Positions 27,608 to 37,826 of a stretch of 64,000 nucleotides of DNA are shown here, in pieces; the first letter of the stretch is position 1; the number at the start of each line of letters is the position of its first letter. Under the pieces are notes generated by a model that saw only the letters and a program-made list of their open reading frames with translations, was not told the origin of the DNA and did no database searches. The position numbers and the translations under genes were made by a program. This stretch comes from an uncultured Croceitalea sp. (lineage in GTDB: Bacteria > Bacteroidota > Bacteroidia > Flavobacteriales > Flavobacteriaceae), in the NCBI GenBank assembly GCA_947503285.1, contig CANNDD010000008.1:1-64000 (forward strand), read 5' to 3'.

Positions 27608-28003
27608 ATGGTGAACAAATTTCATATCCTTTTAGCGTTTATATTCTGCATTTCCCTTAATTCCCAATTCAGTGAAAATTACGAATCTCTAAATGGTGTT
27701 TGGTCACAATCCTGTGATTCAATTATATGCGGGAGGTTCAAGGGGGAATTGGAATGCAGCCCTGAAATGTGGGTTCAGGTTTCATTTGCCCTTGCAAAGA
27801 ACGAGGGGACAATGATTCGAGAAGATTTTATAGCCCGTGAAAAAGATACGTCCCAGATAGTGATGAAAAAAATTGCGGGCGAGCTTTATATGATAGGGGC
27901 TACATGCAACAAACCATGGTTACGCAAGGTTTACGAATTAAAAGATAACAAAATTGGTCTTTATTCCCATCACAACAACTTTATTACTTTTTATATCAGA
28001 TAA
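27608..28003 (+). CDS. Small secreted protein, paralogue of the lipoprotein at 25885
   Basis: The ATG at 27608 gives 131 residues with a clean signal peptide (about 1-18). An upstream in-frame ATG at 27554 lies inside the S41 gene and is not preferred. The motif LNGVWSQSCDSIICG plus FKGELEC matches LNGEWIKPCDSLLAG plus YKGELEC of the other protein, including the spacing of the cysteines. The rest is beta-rich. Function unknown. The gene starts 7 bp behind the S41 stop. Confidence 0.7.
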   Translation: MVNKFHILLAFIFCISLNSQFSENYESLNGVWSQSCDSIICGRFKGELECSPEMWVQVSFALAKNEGTMIREDFIAREKDTSQIVMKKIAGELYMIGATCNKPWLRKVYELKDNKIGLYSHHNNFITFYIR

Positions 28004-28025
28004 CTATTAACATCAATCATCAACA

Positions 28026-29288
28026 ATGAACCTAAAAAATACGCTATTTCGTTTTGTCGTTCTGGTCTTTACATTATGGCTTTTTCCTTTTCCGTTGGGG
28101 ACTATTCCTTTTTTGGATACGGTTGCAGAGTTTATCCAAAACGGAGCCAATGAACTGGTGCTTTGGTTTGGCAATGACCTCATACATTTTGAACAACAGG
28201 TAAACGCCCAAACCACGGGTAGTGGTGATAAACTCTATGATTATGTCAGGTTACTGATCATTTTGATATTGGCCGTTGTAGGGACGGTAATCTGGACACT
28301 GGTACAACGAAAACCGATGGGTTCGACCGCAAGGTCAAAAATTGAGTATTGGTTTTTGGTATACCTTCGCTATTATCTCGCGACCGTAATGTTGGGTTAT
28401 GGTCTAGCCAAGGTGTTTGTTTTACAATTTTCTGAGCCAAGCTTTGTTCGATTAGTTACGAATTTTGGAGATTTCTCGCCGATGGGTGTGGTCTGGACTT
28501 TTATGGGTCAATCTAAAGGATATACAATATTATCTGGTGCATTGGAGGTATTGGCAGGAATATTGTTATTTCATAAAAGAACCGTTAATCTCGGGTCTAT
28601 TTTAGTTTTGGTCGTTACAGCTAATATTATAGCCCTCAATTTTTTTTATGATGTACCCGTGAAACTTTATGCTATACGTTATGCCTCTATAGCCCTGTTA
28701 CTACTTTTGCCCGATAGTAGTACTATTTTTAAGGTAATCTTTGGATATGGGAATATTAAGGCAAAGACCTTTTTTGAACCATTTAAAGACAAGAAATGGT
28801 TTGTTTACACGAGAATTGGTAAATGGGTTCTGTTGACGGTGTTTGTCGGTTACAGCAGCTATACGACCTATGGACGGGTACGGGAATTTGGCTATTTAGC
28901 TCCCAAGCCTGACCTCTATGGGCTCTATGAGGTTCAAGAATATCAAAGAAATAGCATAGTTATACCTCCTTTATTGACCGATTCATTGAGGTTACGGTAT
29001 ATCGCGATTGACAGAAGCACTTTTGCTACTTTTTTGGATATGCAAAAAAAAAGATCCTATTATCGTATGGATAGTGATAGTATTTCAGGACAACTCTCAT
29101 TGGTGAATTATCGCGACTCCACAGATGTTTACACTTTAAAGGTAAAGCAAAAGGATAGTACTTTAATATTTGAGGGGTTTCACAGAAATGATACTTTACG
29201 CTTGAAAGTGAAACGCAAGGGTAAAGAAGATTTTTTGGTGAACCAACGTCCTTTTAAATGGATTCAAGAGAGGCCTTTTAATCGATAA
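28026..29288 (+). CDS. DoxX-like membrane protein with C-terminal soluble domain
   Basis: 420 residues. About seven hydrophobic segments fill the first 285 residues. The block YLRYYLATVMLGYGLAKVF and the later LSGALEVLAGILLFHKRT recall DoxX-type quinol-oxidase-associated membrane proteins. The last 120 residues form a soluble beta-rich domain (GLYEVQEYQRNS, YRMDSDSISGQLSLVNY), probably periplasmic. The exact role is unknown. It lies 22 bp behind the preceding small protein gene and may be co-transcribed. Confidence 0.7.
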   Translation: MNLKNTLFRFVVLVFTLWLFPFPLGTIPFLDTVAEFIQNGANELVLWFGNDLIHFEQQVNAQTTGSGDKLYDYVRLLIILILAVVGTVIWTLVQRKPMGSTARSKIEYWFLVYLRYYLATVMLGYGLAKVFVLQFSEPSFVRLVTNFGDFSPMGVVWTFMGQSKGYTILSGALEVLAGILLFHKRTVNLGSILVLVVTANIIALNFFYDVPVKLYAIRYASIALLLLLPDSSTIFKVIFGYGNIKAKTFFEPFKDKKWFVYTRIGKWVLLTVFVGYSSYTTYGRVREFGYLAPKPDLYGLYEVQEYQRNSIVIPPLLTDSLRLRYIAIDRSTFATFLDMQKKRSYYRMDSDSISGQLSLVNYRDSTDVYTLKVKQKDSTLIFEGFHRNDTLRLKVKRKGKEDFLVNQRPFKWIQERPFNR

Positions 29289-29372
29289 ATCTTGTGATGA
29301 ACGAAGAATATTGATGCCTTGCAACCCCAAAAATATGGTGATCTGGTTTTTATAATATTTTACTTTTCCAAG

Positions 29373-32300
29373 TCAATTCACTTGAATGAATTGCAGGTAA
29401 TCTGAGTTTTTGGCGGCAATCAAGTAATCGCTTCCCTGAATTTTGATTTTTACCATGTCTTTAACGTCCCCGGGAACGTAAAGGCCGCTTTCCATTGCGG
29501 TAATCGGTTCAAAACCACCCTTTCCATCACCTCTCAGAAAAAGTCCGTTGCTGGCATCGTTTCTAGGGGTTTCCACCTCTGAGCTATACAGATTGCCAAC
29601 AACAAGGGCATCGAGATTTCCATCGTTGTCATAGTCGTTCACAAGAATCTGGTTTATGGATGATAGCTGGGCCAAAGTTGGCAGCTTATGAAAAACATAT
29701 TTTCCATTTTTATTTTCTAGGTACACACTTGCAAATGATTTTATTTGATAATGTAATGACTCATTCAATTCTTTTTCTGTGTAAACATCTTCTAAGGTTG
29801 CCGTTGAAAATGATTCATAGTTTTTGAACTTTTTCTTGATAGCCGGCATTTGCTGTGACGTGCATTCACGACCGCGCACAGGGAATTTTTCACCTTCGTT
29901 GTAATAGCTCAAGACAATATCATTTGTGCTATTGTTATCAAAATCATTGAAGTAAATGTCGAAGGTCTCGTCTTCATTCGCCTTGTACTTGTAATTAAGA
30001 CCAAGATTACCAACGATATAGTCCATATCGCCATCGTTATCGAAATCCCCCTCATTAATACCAAACCACCAACCACGGGAATCTTCAATGCCCAAACTTG
30101 ATGAGACGTCCTTGAAATACCCTTCGTCATTTTTGAGGACCGTTATGGGCATCCATTCGCCTATAAGGATTAAATCGGTCCACCCATCTTGATCATAATC
30201 CGTCCAGAGGCCATCGGTTACCATACCAAGGTTCGTAAGAAAGGGAGCGATTTTTTGCGTGGCGTTTACAAATTGCACCTTGCTTTTTGTGCTTTTATTT
30301 TCCAATATGTAGCTATTGGCCGGTGATGGATAGTTTCCTGGAATCAATCTACCCCCGATGAACAGGTCTAAATCACCATCTTTATCAAAGTCATGACTGC
30401 GCACCCTTGACGAGCTGGTAATCATTTTGGGTAAAGCTGTGGTTGATTTTGAAAAGTTGCCCTTGCCATCATTCAGGTATAACCTGTCTTGAAGTTCCTT
30501 GGCATCCGGTGCAAACTCATTCCCACCGCTGGCAATATAAATATCATTATCCCCATCACCTTCGGCATCAAAGATATGTATGCCCATATCTTCAGAAATA
30601 AGGTCCTCACTGAAGACACTATTATCAGTTTGAACAAAGCCTGACGCCTTTTGTAGGTAAATCGAGGTAGGATGGTGTGAAGAACCGCCAACAACGATAT
30701 CATCGGTACCATTATTATCTAAGTCACCAACTGCTACATTTGGCCCAAACATAGAGGTGCTATGGGGAAGCAAGATTTCTTTGTAAAAATCATCATAACG
30801 ATTTTCTTTATGTAAGTGTTCCACTATACGATTTTTACTTTTTTCAGTTTGAAAGCGCTTTTTTGGTATTTTAGGCTTAACGAGGTCTATTGCCCCTGCA
30901 TTTTGATAGTTGACCAGTAGTTCTTGATTTGTATCAGGAGCGACTATTAATTCTTGTTTTCCATCAGGCCATACCACACTAATGGAATCAACGGTCTTTG
31001 TCTGTCCGAGACCAAAATGGACTTTTGGTGCAACTGATGATTGAAAGCCCCTGGTCATTGTGAGTTCTTGGTACTGCGTTGACCCATTTGAAAATAAGGT
31101 TGTTTTTACGCCGATTCCAAATGGATTCTTTTGGGTTCCTTTGAACTTCAATGTGATGGAATTATGCTTTGAAGAACTCTTGTTTTCGAAAATACTTGCA
31201 ACATCGTCGATATTATTGGTTACAATTTCAAGATCACCATCATTATCAAGATCCACATAAACACTACCGTTAGAAAAGCCTTTGAATTCAATACCCCACT
31301 CTTTATTTTTTTTGCTAAAGGTCAAATCCCCATTATTTTTGAAGGCATAGTTGTCAATTTTCTCTGAGGGGATGGCCAAGGTTTTTTGAAGTGTACTATC
31401 CTTAGGCAATCCTTTTTTCTCGATTTCCTTAAAGAAATCCCTGTTATTGATTTCGCGCCGGGTTCCATTCGAGATGAAAATGTCCTTCCAGCCATCATTA
31501 TCCAAATCAGCGATTAGGGGCCCCCAGCTCCAGTCCGTTGACGAAACCCCGGCTATTCTCGATATGTTACTGAAATCGGGAATGGAGTCCAATAAGTTGC
31601 CGTTATTCATCTGAAGGCTGTTCTGCATGTACTGGTAATGAAATCCATAATTGACGGTACTCCAGAACAAATCAGGATTCATACTGGCCATATTGGCTTT
31701 TGCCCTTCTATTGATTTGAGAGGTCATGTCTACTTGAAGGATATCTAAAAGTTTATCGTTGTTAAAATCGGCAATGTCGACGCCCATGCCATAAAATGAG
31801 GTGTTTTTCGTGGCAGAACGTACTTGCTCGGAGAATGTTCCGTCTTGGTTGTTGATAAACATATAGTCTGGTGTGCTAAAATCATTGGAGACATATAAAT
31901 CGGGCCAACCATCTTGATTTAGATCACCTACAGTGGCGCTAAGCGAAAGACCAAAGGTTTTCAAGCCGGCCTCTTCGGTAACCTCGGTAAAGGTGTCACC
32001 ATCATTTCTAAAAAGATGGTCAGATTCCAATGGTTTTTGGGATTTTTGTTTGAACGCATAAAAATAGTTTGGTGCGTTAAAGGGAGTAGGAGGGTAATTG
32101 GCGATATACAGGTCTAGGTCTCCATCACGGTCATAATCAAAGAATGTCGATTGTACACTGTTACTCACATCGGCAATACCATAATCCCTGGCCATTTCAG
32201 TGAAGGTATTATCGCCGTTATTGATAAAAAGTTGGTTCTCTTTGGGGCCAAATTTTCCTCCCACGGAACAATAAATATCCAGATAGCCATCATTGTTCAC

Positions 32301-32684
32301 GTCACTCATCGTGGTGCCTGTGTACCAACGCGAATCACCGGATACACCGGCCTTGGCCGAAATGTCCTCAAATTGTAGATTGCCCTTGTTCAAATAAAGC
32401 TTGTTGGGTACCATATTGCCCGTAAAATATAAATCGGTAAGGCCATCATTGTTGATATCACCGGCAGATATTCCGCCACCCATATAAATGTAGGCATAGG
32501 TGAAATAATTCAACGAATCGTTTTCGCGCAACGTATTTGAAAAATCAATGTTCGTTTGGTCCATAGCGAGTCTGTTGAAAATGGTCTGGGAAACCTGTTC
32601 TTTATCGTCGCTTTTATCAGCGCAGCTCGTTAGTACTATACATCCAAAAATGAACAGTAGGCTTAAGAAAAATCTAGAGATCAT
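29373..32684 (-). CDS. VCBS/FG-GAP repeat lipoprotein with ASPIC/UnbV domain
   Basis: 1103 residues. The lipoprotein signal ends VLTSC. Many Asp-rich calcium-binding-like repeats (DINNDGLTDLYFTGN, DLDNDGWKDIF and similar) form one or two beta-propellers. Between them, about 520-610, lies an ASPIC/UnbV region (GVKTTLFSNGS, HFGLGQTKTVDSISVVWPDG). In Flavobacteriaceae such proteins are often encoded next to SusC/SusD pairs and are thought to act at the cell surface, perhaps binding the glycan. It follows susD on the same strand behind a terminator. Confidence 0.87.
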   Translation of the reverse strand: MISRFFLSLLFIFGCIVLTSCADKSDDKEQVSQTIFNRLAMDQTNIDFSNTLRENDSLNYFTYAYIYMGGGISAGDINNDGLTDLYFTGNMVPNKLYLNKGNLQFEDISAKAGVSGDSRWYTGTTMSDVNNDGYLDIYCSVGGKFGPKENQLFINNGDNTFTEMARDYGIADVSNSVQSTFFDYDRDGDLDLYIANYPPTPFNAPNYFYAFKQKSQKPLESDHLFRNDGDTFTEVTEEAGLKTFGLSLSATVGDLNQDGWPDLYVSNDFSTPDYMFINNQDGTFSEQVRSATKNTSFYGMGVDIADFNNDKLLDILQVDMTSQINRRAKANMASMNPDLFWSTVNYGFHYQYMQNSLQMNNGNLLDSIPDFSNISRIAGVSSTDWSWGPLIADLDNDGWKDIFISNGTRREINNRDFFKEIEKKGLPKDSTLQKTLAIPSEKIDNYAFKNNGDLTFSKKNKEWGIEFKGFSNGSVYVDLDNDGDLEIVTNNIDDVASIFENKSSSKHNSITLKFKGTQKNPFGIGVKTTLFSNGSTQYQELTMTRGFQSSVAPKVHFGLGQTKTVDSISVVWPDGKQELIVAPDTNQELLVNYQNAGAIDLVKPKIPKKRFQTEKSKNRIVEHLHKENRYDDFYKEILLPHSTSMFGPNVAVGDLDNNGTDDIVVGGSSHHPTSIYLQKASGFVQTDNSVFSEDLISEDMGIHIFDAEGDGDNDIYIASGGNEFAPDAKELQDRLYLNDGKGNFSKSTTALPKMITSSSRVRSHDFDKDGDLDLFIGGRLIPGNYPSPANSYILENKSTKSKVQFVNATQKIAPFLTNLGMVTDGLWTDYDQDGWTDLILIGEWMPITVLKNDEGYFKDVSSSLGIEDSRGWWFGINEGDFDNDGDMDYIVGNLGLNYKYKANEDETFDIYFNDFDNNSTNDIVLSYYNEGEKFPVRGRECTSQQMPAIKKKFKNYESFSTATLEDVYTEKELNESLHYQIKSFASVYLENKNGKYVFHKLPTLAQLSSINQILVNDYDNDGNLDALVVGNLYSSEVETPRNDASNGLFLRGDGKGGFEPITAMESGLYVPGDVKDMVKIKIQGSDYLIAAKNSDYLQFIQVN

Positions 32685-32730
32685 AACAATTTTTTTCGGG
32701 TTACTAATTTAAACAGACCATGGGGATAAA

Positions 32731-32762
32731 CAAAAAACAGGGCATTTATATAAATGCCCTGT
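32731..32762 (-). terminator. Terminator behind susCD
   Basis: A perfect 26-bp palindrome (ACAGGGCATTTAT/ATAAATGCCCTGT, 32737-32762) is followed on the minus strand by a T-run. It stands 47 bp behind the susD stop and 53 bp before the VCBS gene start. The VCBS gene may be reached by read-through or by its own promoter. Confidence 0.8.
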
Positions 32763-32808
32763 CCGTTGCAGCTAAACTTAAACTAATAAAACTCAACTAA
32801 ACTTAAAT

Positions 32809-34578
32809 TTAATAACCGGGATTTTGTGTTAAAGTACCACCACTTAAACCTAAAGCATCAAGAGGAATTGGACACAAATCTTGTCTCGTGTCATAAGGAT
32901 TAACGGATGCTCCAAAAGGAGGTATTGCCCTACCTTCGTTAGAGTAGTATTCGGTTAATACTTGAGAAGACACCCCCCAACGTCTTAAATCGAAAAGGCG
33001 ATGTCCTTCCATACCCAATTCCACACGTCGCTCAAAACGAACCGCATCCCTAGCAAAATTGGCATCTGGAAAAGAACTATACTCTCCCACTTGATAATTC
33101 GCTGCAGGGCCACTACCATCTATGGCTTGAACTACTGGGGTGTTTGAAGCTCTTGCACGGACTTGGTTTACATAATTTAAAGCAGTAGCAAGGTCACCTG
33201 TTTCAACGGCAGCTTCAGCAGCCATTAACAACACATCTGCATAGCGGATAATATTGTAGTTGACACCGGAATGTTGTTGACCCCACGCTCCGGTTCCTTG
33301 ACTTGTACCTAATTCATTTGCTTGATACACATTTTTCTTTGGTAAATAAGGACCCGAAAAATCTGCAAAAGTCGCTCTTATCCAATCAGCACCTATATTC
33401 TCTCCGAAACCGTTGTAATCAATTCCCCTTCTTCCGACGGTATAATCGATTCTTGGATCTACCGGAGTGGTAGTGTCAGGTGTGAAGGCTGCATCTGAGG
33501 GAATACCATAATCACTGGAAAAATCAGAATCATTAAATGTATCGAAAAGAGGCAAGCCGTTAGCGTCAACTTGAAAAGCATTTGCTAAGTCTTGGGTTGG
33601 TTGGTAGAATCCGCAGCACGTTCCATTATCACCTATTGGGGGTCCGCCTGGAAAATTTAATGTACCACCCCTGTTTCCATTGAAAGATTGTCCTCCATCT
33701 GCGGCAAATTGAATGGCAAATACGGATTCAGCCCCATTTTCACCTGCAGCGGTGAAATTGTCCAAGTAATTTGGGTTAAGTGCAAATTCTCCACTATTGA
33801 TTACAGCAGTCAATTCAGTAAGCGCATTTGCCCAATCGGATTGATATAAATGGGCTTTGCCTAAATAAGCTCTCGCAACAATAGCGGTTGGCCTTCCAGC
33901 TTCTGGTTGATCTGCTCTAGTCGCAGGAAGGTTTTCTACGGCAAATTGAAAATCAGCCTCTACTTGAGCCCAAGCAGGACTATCGCCTATTGCACTTACG
34001 GGACTACCTTCGACATTGGGCTGATTGAATTCTTGTGCATCATAGTTTTCAACACTGACAATAGCCACATTTCCAAAGATTTTGATTAAGGAAAAATAAA
34101 AGTGTGCCCTTAAGAATCTAGCTTCTGCGGCTTGATTGCTTATAGCTTCGGCTTCACTTGGTTGAAGTGTAGTAAGGTCGATACCGTTTATTACTGAAAG
34201 GACTGCGTTTGCTCGATTTACCCCGGCATACAATGAAGTAAATTTTGCCCTGAAATAACCGTTGCTGGTTTGCCAGTCATTTTCTTCCACTAATTCTAGG
34301 TCACCTTGGTCACTATCGGTACTACCCTTATGGGCATCATCAGCGATAACGTCAAACCACCAGTTATCACCACTTACAGCGAATTGGTTACCTTGAATAC
34401 TATTTCGCCACCCGTCAAGAAGGGAATATGTGGCTGTTAATAAAAGGTCTACCCCCTGTGGATTTACCAAATTTTCTGGGCTCAATGCCCCAACCGCAGG
34501 GGTTTCGGCAAACTCATCACCACATGAGATGACAAATCCCATTAAAATTAAACTTAAGCAAATTAATTTCTTTTTCAT
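32809..34578 (-). CDS. SusD/RagB-type outer-membrane lipoprotein
   Basis: 589 residues. The lipoprotein signal ends GFVISC (Cys 19). The family pattern is clear: an N-terminal helical TPR-like part (EARFLRAHFYFSLIKIFG near residue 150) and a C-terminal part with NIIRYADVLLMAAEAAVETG and the closing FERRVELGMEGHRLFDLRRWG. It should cap the partner SusC channel and bind the incoming glycan or oligosaccharide. It lies 5 bp behind susC. The substrate cannot be read from the sequence. Confidence 0.93.
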   Translation of the reverse strand: MKKKLICLSLILMGFVISCGDEFAETPAVGALSPENLVNPQGVDLLLTATYSLLDGWRNSIQGNQFAVSGDNWWFDVIADDAHKGSTDSDQGDLELVEENDWQTSNGYFRAKFTSLYAGVNRANAVLSVINGIDLTTLQPSEAEAISNQAAEARFLRAHFYFSLIKIFGNVAIVSVENYDAQEFNQPNVEGSPVSAIGDSPAWAQVEADFQFAVENLPATRADQPEAGRPTAIVARAYLGKAHLYQSDWANALTELTAVINSGEFALNPNYLDNFTAAGENGAESVFAIQFAADGGQSFNGNRGGTLNFPGGPPIGDNGTCCGFYQPTQDLANAFQVDANGLPLFDTFNDSDFSSDYGIPSDAAFTPDTTTPVDPRIDYTVGRRGIDYNGFGENIGADWIRATFADFSGPYLPKKNVYQANELGTSQGTGAWGQQHSGVNYNIIRYADVLLMAAEAAVETGDLATALNYVNQVRARASNTPVVQAIDGSGPAANYQVGEYSSFPDANFARDAVRFERRVELGMEGHRLFDLRRWGVSSQVLTEYYSNEGRAIPPFGASVNPYDTRQDLCPIPLDALGLSGGTLTQNPGY

Positions 34579-34583
34579 TTTTT

Positions 34584-37500
34584 TTACATTTTTAAATTAA
34601 CTCCAAAAAGGAAAATTTGAGCTAGTGGAAAATTGTTGGTATCCACACCAATAGTCAAGGCTGAATTGGCACCACTAAATGGCGGTATCTCTGGATCTAT
34701 ACCGTCATAGCCCGTTATGGTAAACAAATTACTGGCATTTGCATAAATACGCAAACTAGAAATGCCCCATCTATCTGTCAATTGATTAGGTAATGTATAC
34801 CCTACTACCACATTTTTCAAACGAACGAAGGAACCATCCTCAACAAGAAAGGAGTTTGGATTTATTTCTCCGTTTCGAACACTGAAACTTAATGCAGGTT
34901 GTGACCCATCTGGGTTGGTAGTGGCATTGAAAGCATCTAATACCCTAGAGCTTCTATTCCCATTGGGAAAAGTTGCGAAGTCAGTGAAAATTTTATCATA
35001 GTTATAGATGTCATTTCCTATAGTTCCACTGAAAAAAGCAGAAAAGTCCCAGTTCTTATAGGTGGCGTTAAGGTTTAAACCTAGTATCACATCCGGATGT
35101 GGGTTTCCTATAAATGTCAAATCATCATCGTTGATGACTCCATCCCCGCTAATATCAACATATCGAAGTCTCCCAACTCCGTCAGCCGAAGTGGCAAATC
35201 CTTGGTCAGGTCCGGCATTTACTTCTGCTTCGCTCCTATATATACCGTCAACCACTCTTCCATAAAAAGAAGATATAGGTAGTCCTACTTCTGTTCTAGT
35301 GATAGCTCCGTTCCTGAAGGATGTATCTCCAATTAGCGGACTTAACAATTCGGTGACCTCATTGGTTAATGTTGAAACGTTTAAATCTGCCCCAAATGAG
35401 AAATCTTCGGAAAAATTCGTCTGAAAAGACGCGCTTATATCGAATCCACGATTTTCAACATTTCCTGAGTTTACGAACGGTGCGGTGGCATCTGCACCTG
35501 TATCACTACCAATGTTGGTGTTGGAAACAATTAAATCTTGAGTGGTAATTTGATAGTATTCTATACCGAGGGATAAGGCATTATCAAATAAGCCAAACTC
35601 GGCCCCAACATTAAAGGTTTCACTGGTTTCCCAAGTAAGGTCAGGATTTCCTAGAAGTGATAAAAATGCACCTGAAGATATAGTGCTGCCACCATCAAAT
35701 GCGTAATCTGCCACTTGATTGTTCAGGCTGAATATATTTGCTGAAGGATTACTTACAGGAAGTTCTTGATTACCCAATTGTCCCCATGAAGCCTTCACTT
35801 TCAGTCTGTTTATAAATCCATCTTGCGGAAAGAAGTCTTCGTTGCTAGCGACCCAGCCCCCACTAAAAGCGGGGAAGACGCCCGTACCATTATCTCCAAT
35901 GAATCTAGAAGAACGGTCCCTTCGTACCGTAGCACTGAACAAGTATTTATCCGCATAGGAATAATTTACCGAACCAAAAACGGAAGATAGTGTATTCTCA
36001 AAGTCGAAAGTGTTTCCAGGATCTACTATCGGACTTCCAGAAGCATTGCTCAGTAAATAAAAATCTGGGGTCTCATTTATAAAACCAGTAGCCGCAACCT
36101 GTAATCCTTTACCGGTATTTTGAAGTGCTTCTACACCGACGAGTACATTTACGGTATGCTCATCAAAATTTTTGACGTAATTTAAGGTATTGGTCCATAT
36201 CCAATTATAGGTCTGCTGATTTCTTTCAGTAAGTGTGTTGGTTCCCCTTGCTTCAGAATGTTCTGGATTTAAGGCCAGGAAAGTTCTGGTATTAAGTATA
36301 CTGATATCACCACCTATAGAGGTCTTAGCGGTTAAACCGTCCGCAATTTCAAGACTTGCATAAACGTCCCCAATTATCCTAGTTTGTTTTAGAAAATCAT
36401 CACTCGAGCGTATCAAGTCTGCAACCGGATTCGTAGCATTTGACAAACCTAGAGCATTCGAATAGGTTCCTGCAAAGAAACCGTTGTCATCACGCACAGG
36501 CACTAATGGGCTTAAACGCATGGCAAGTTGTGTTCTATTGCCTTGAAAATTTTGATTGTTATTGAAAGAAATATTGGCATGTTGCCCAATGGTTAGCCGA
36601 TTGCCTAACTTAAATTCTGAGTTTAGCCTCGCCTGTCCACGTTTAAAACCTGTTTCCAATTGAATACCTTGTCTATCAAGATAACCGAATGTTGCTGAAA
36701 ACTTCGATTTTTCCCCACCATCCGACATTGAGATACTTACATTTTGGGTGCTTGCCGATCTAAATATTTCGTCTAAAAAATTAGTACCAATTTGGCCATT
36801 TACAGTAGTCGGTACAGGAGCGCCCAATAAAGTCGAGGGAACTGTAGGGGAACCACCGGTCGGGAAAAATTGAGGGTGACTTATTGCCGCGGGATCGGTT
36901 CCATTTTGTATGGCATCGTTGGTCAAACTTTCAAATAAAACATCTCCCAATTGTTGTGCATTCAATATTTCAGGCAATCTGGTAGCTCTACTAAAACCGG
37001 TAGATATGTCAACATTCACGCTCAATTTGTTTTGGTTGTAGCTTCCACTCTTAGTAGTTATTATAATTACACCGTTTGAAGCCCTTGCACCATAAATAGA
37101 AGCCGCACCATCTTTCAATACATTTATCTGCGCTATATCTTGAGGATTGATGGTATTCAAGATACTTCCATCAGTTGTCTGTGCACCGTCAATTATATAG
37201 AGCGGGTTGTTATTGTTTGGGGTACCTAAGCCACGAATACGAACTACGGGCTGGCTTCCTGGTGCACCATTATTAGTAACGTTAACACCAGTAGCCCTTC
37301 CTTCTAGCGCCTCAGCAACGTTCACCAGTGGCTGTTTCGTCGCTTCTGAAACATCTACCGAAGCTACGGCGCCGGTCAAATCGCCCCTAGTCTGGGTCGT
37401 ATATCCAACCACTACCACTTCACTTAGATTGTTCATGTCTTCGGACATGGTCACATTAATGGTGCTTTGCCCATTGATTGCAATCTCTTGGGTTCCGAAA

Positions 37501-37826
37501 CCGATATAACTGAAAACCAAAGTATCATCTGAATCGGCATTGATGGTGTAGTTGCCATCAAAATCGGTCTGGGTACCGTTGGTTGTGCCTTTGACCAGAA
37601 CACTTGCGCCAGGTAGCGGAGCACCAGCGGCATCCGTTACAGTACCTGAAATCGTATTCTGTACATTCGGTAGTGCATCAAGTGTTAGGTTGTTGTTGGC
37701 TTGAGCTAGGTGGAGCCCAGAAACCAAAAAGACGACCAAAGCAAGTACTTGGGATGCTTTGAACAACCTTTTGGTCTTGTCCATCCATGTGAAAAAGCCA
37801 AAGTAAATTGATTGTTTCATAATCAT
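34584..37826 (-). CDS. SusC/RagA-type TonB-linked outer-membrane transporter
   Basis: 1080 residues, normal for the family. After a signal region (to about residue 43) comes a carboxypeptidase-regulatory-like domain (ISGTVTDAAGAPLPGASVLVKG), then the TonB box region SEVVVVGY, the plug (VNVAEALEGRATGVNV, VRIRGLGTPNNNNPLYIIDG) and a 22-strand barrel to the C-terminus. No STN domain is present, so no anti-sigma signalling is expected. It imports ligands delivered by the SusD protein, driven by TonB-ExbBD. A second ATG two codons inside could be the true start. Confidence 0.94.
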   Translation of the reverse strand: MIMKQSIYFGFFTWMDKTKRLFKASQVLALVVFLVSGLHLAQANNNLTLDALPNVQNTISGTVTDAAGAPLPGASVLVKGTTNGTQTDFDGNYTINADSDDTLVFSYIGFGTQEIAINGQSTINVTMSEDMNNLSEVVVVGYTTQTRGDLTGAVASVDVSEATKQPLVNVAEALEGRATGVNVTNNGAPGSQPVVRIRGLGTPNNNNPLYIIDGAQTTDGSILNTINPQDIAQINVLKDGAASIYGARASNGVIIITTKSGSYNQNKLSVNVDISTGFSRATRLPEILNAQQLGDVLFESLTNDAIQNGTDPAAISHPQFFPTGGSPTVPSTLLGAPVPTTVNGQIGTNFLDEIFRSASTQNVSISMSDGGEKSKFSATFGYLDRQGIQLETGFKRGQARLNSEFKLGNRLTIGQHANISFNNNQNFQGNRTQLAMRLSPLVPVRDDNGFFAGTYSNALGLSNATNPVADLIRSSDDFLKQTRIIGDVYASLEIADGLTAKTSIGGDISILNTRTFLALNPEHSEARGTNTLTERNQQTYNWIWTNTLNYVKNFDEHTVNVLVGVEALQNTGKGLQVAATGFINETPDFYLLSNASGSPIVDPGNTFDFENTLSSVFGSVNYSYADKYLFSATVRRDRSSRFIGDNGTGVFPAFSGGWVASNEDFFPQDGFINRLKVKASWGQLGNQELPVSNPSANIFSLNNQVADYAFDGGSTISSGAFLSLLGNPDLTWETSETFNVGAEFGLFDNALSLGIEYYQITTQDLIVSNTNIGSDTGADATAPFVNSGNVENRGFDISASFQTNFSEDFSFGADLNVSTLTNEVTELLSPLIGDTSFRNGAITRTEVGLPISSFYGRVVDGIYRSEAEVNAGPDQGFATSADGVGRLRYVDISGDGVINDDDLTFIGNPHPDVILGLNLNATYKNWDFSAFFSGTIGNDIYNYDKIFTDFATFPNGNRSSRVLDAFNATTNPDGSQPALSFSVRNGEINPNSFLVEDGSFVRLKNVVVGYTLPNQLTDRWGISSLRIYANASNLFTITGYDGIDPEIPPFSGANSALTIGVDTNNFPLAQIFLFGVNLKM

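Noticed and set aside
14359-28003. Genomic island inserted at tRNA-Val(TAC)
   Set aside because: No integrase and no repeat of the tRNA 3' end was found within the window.
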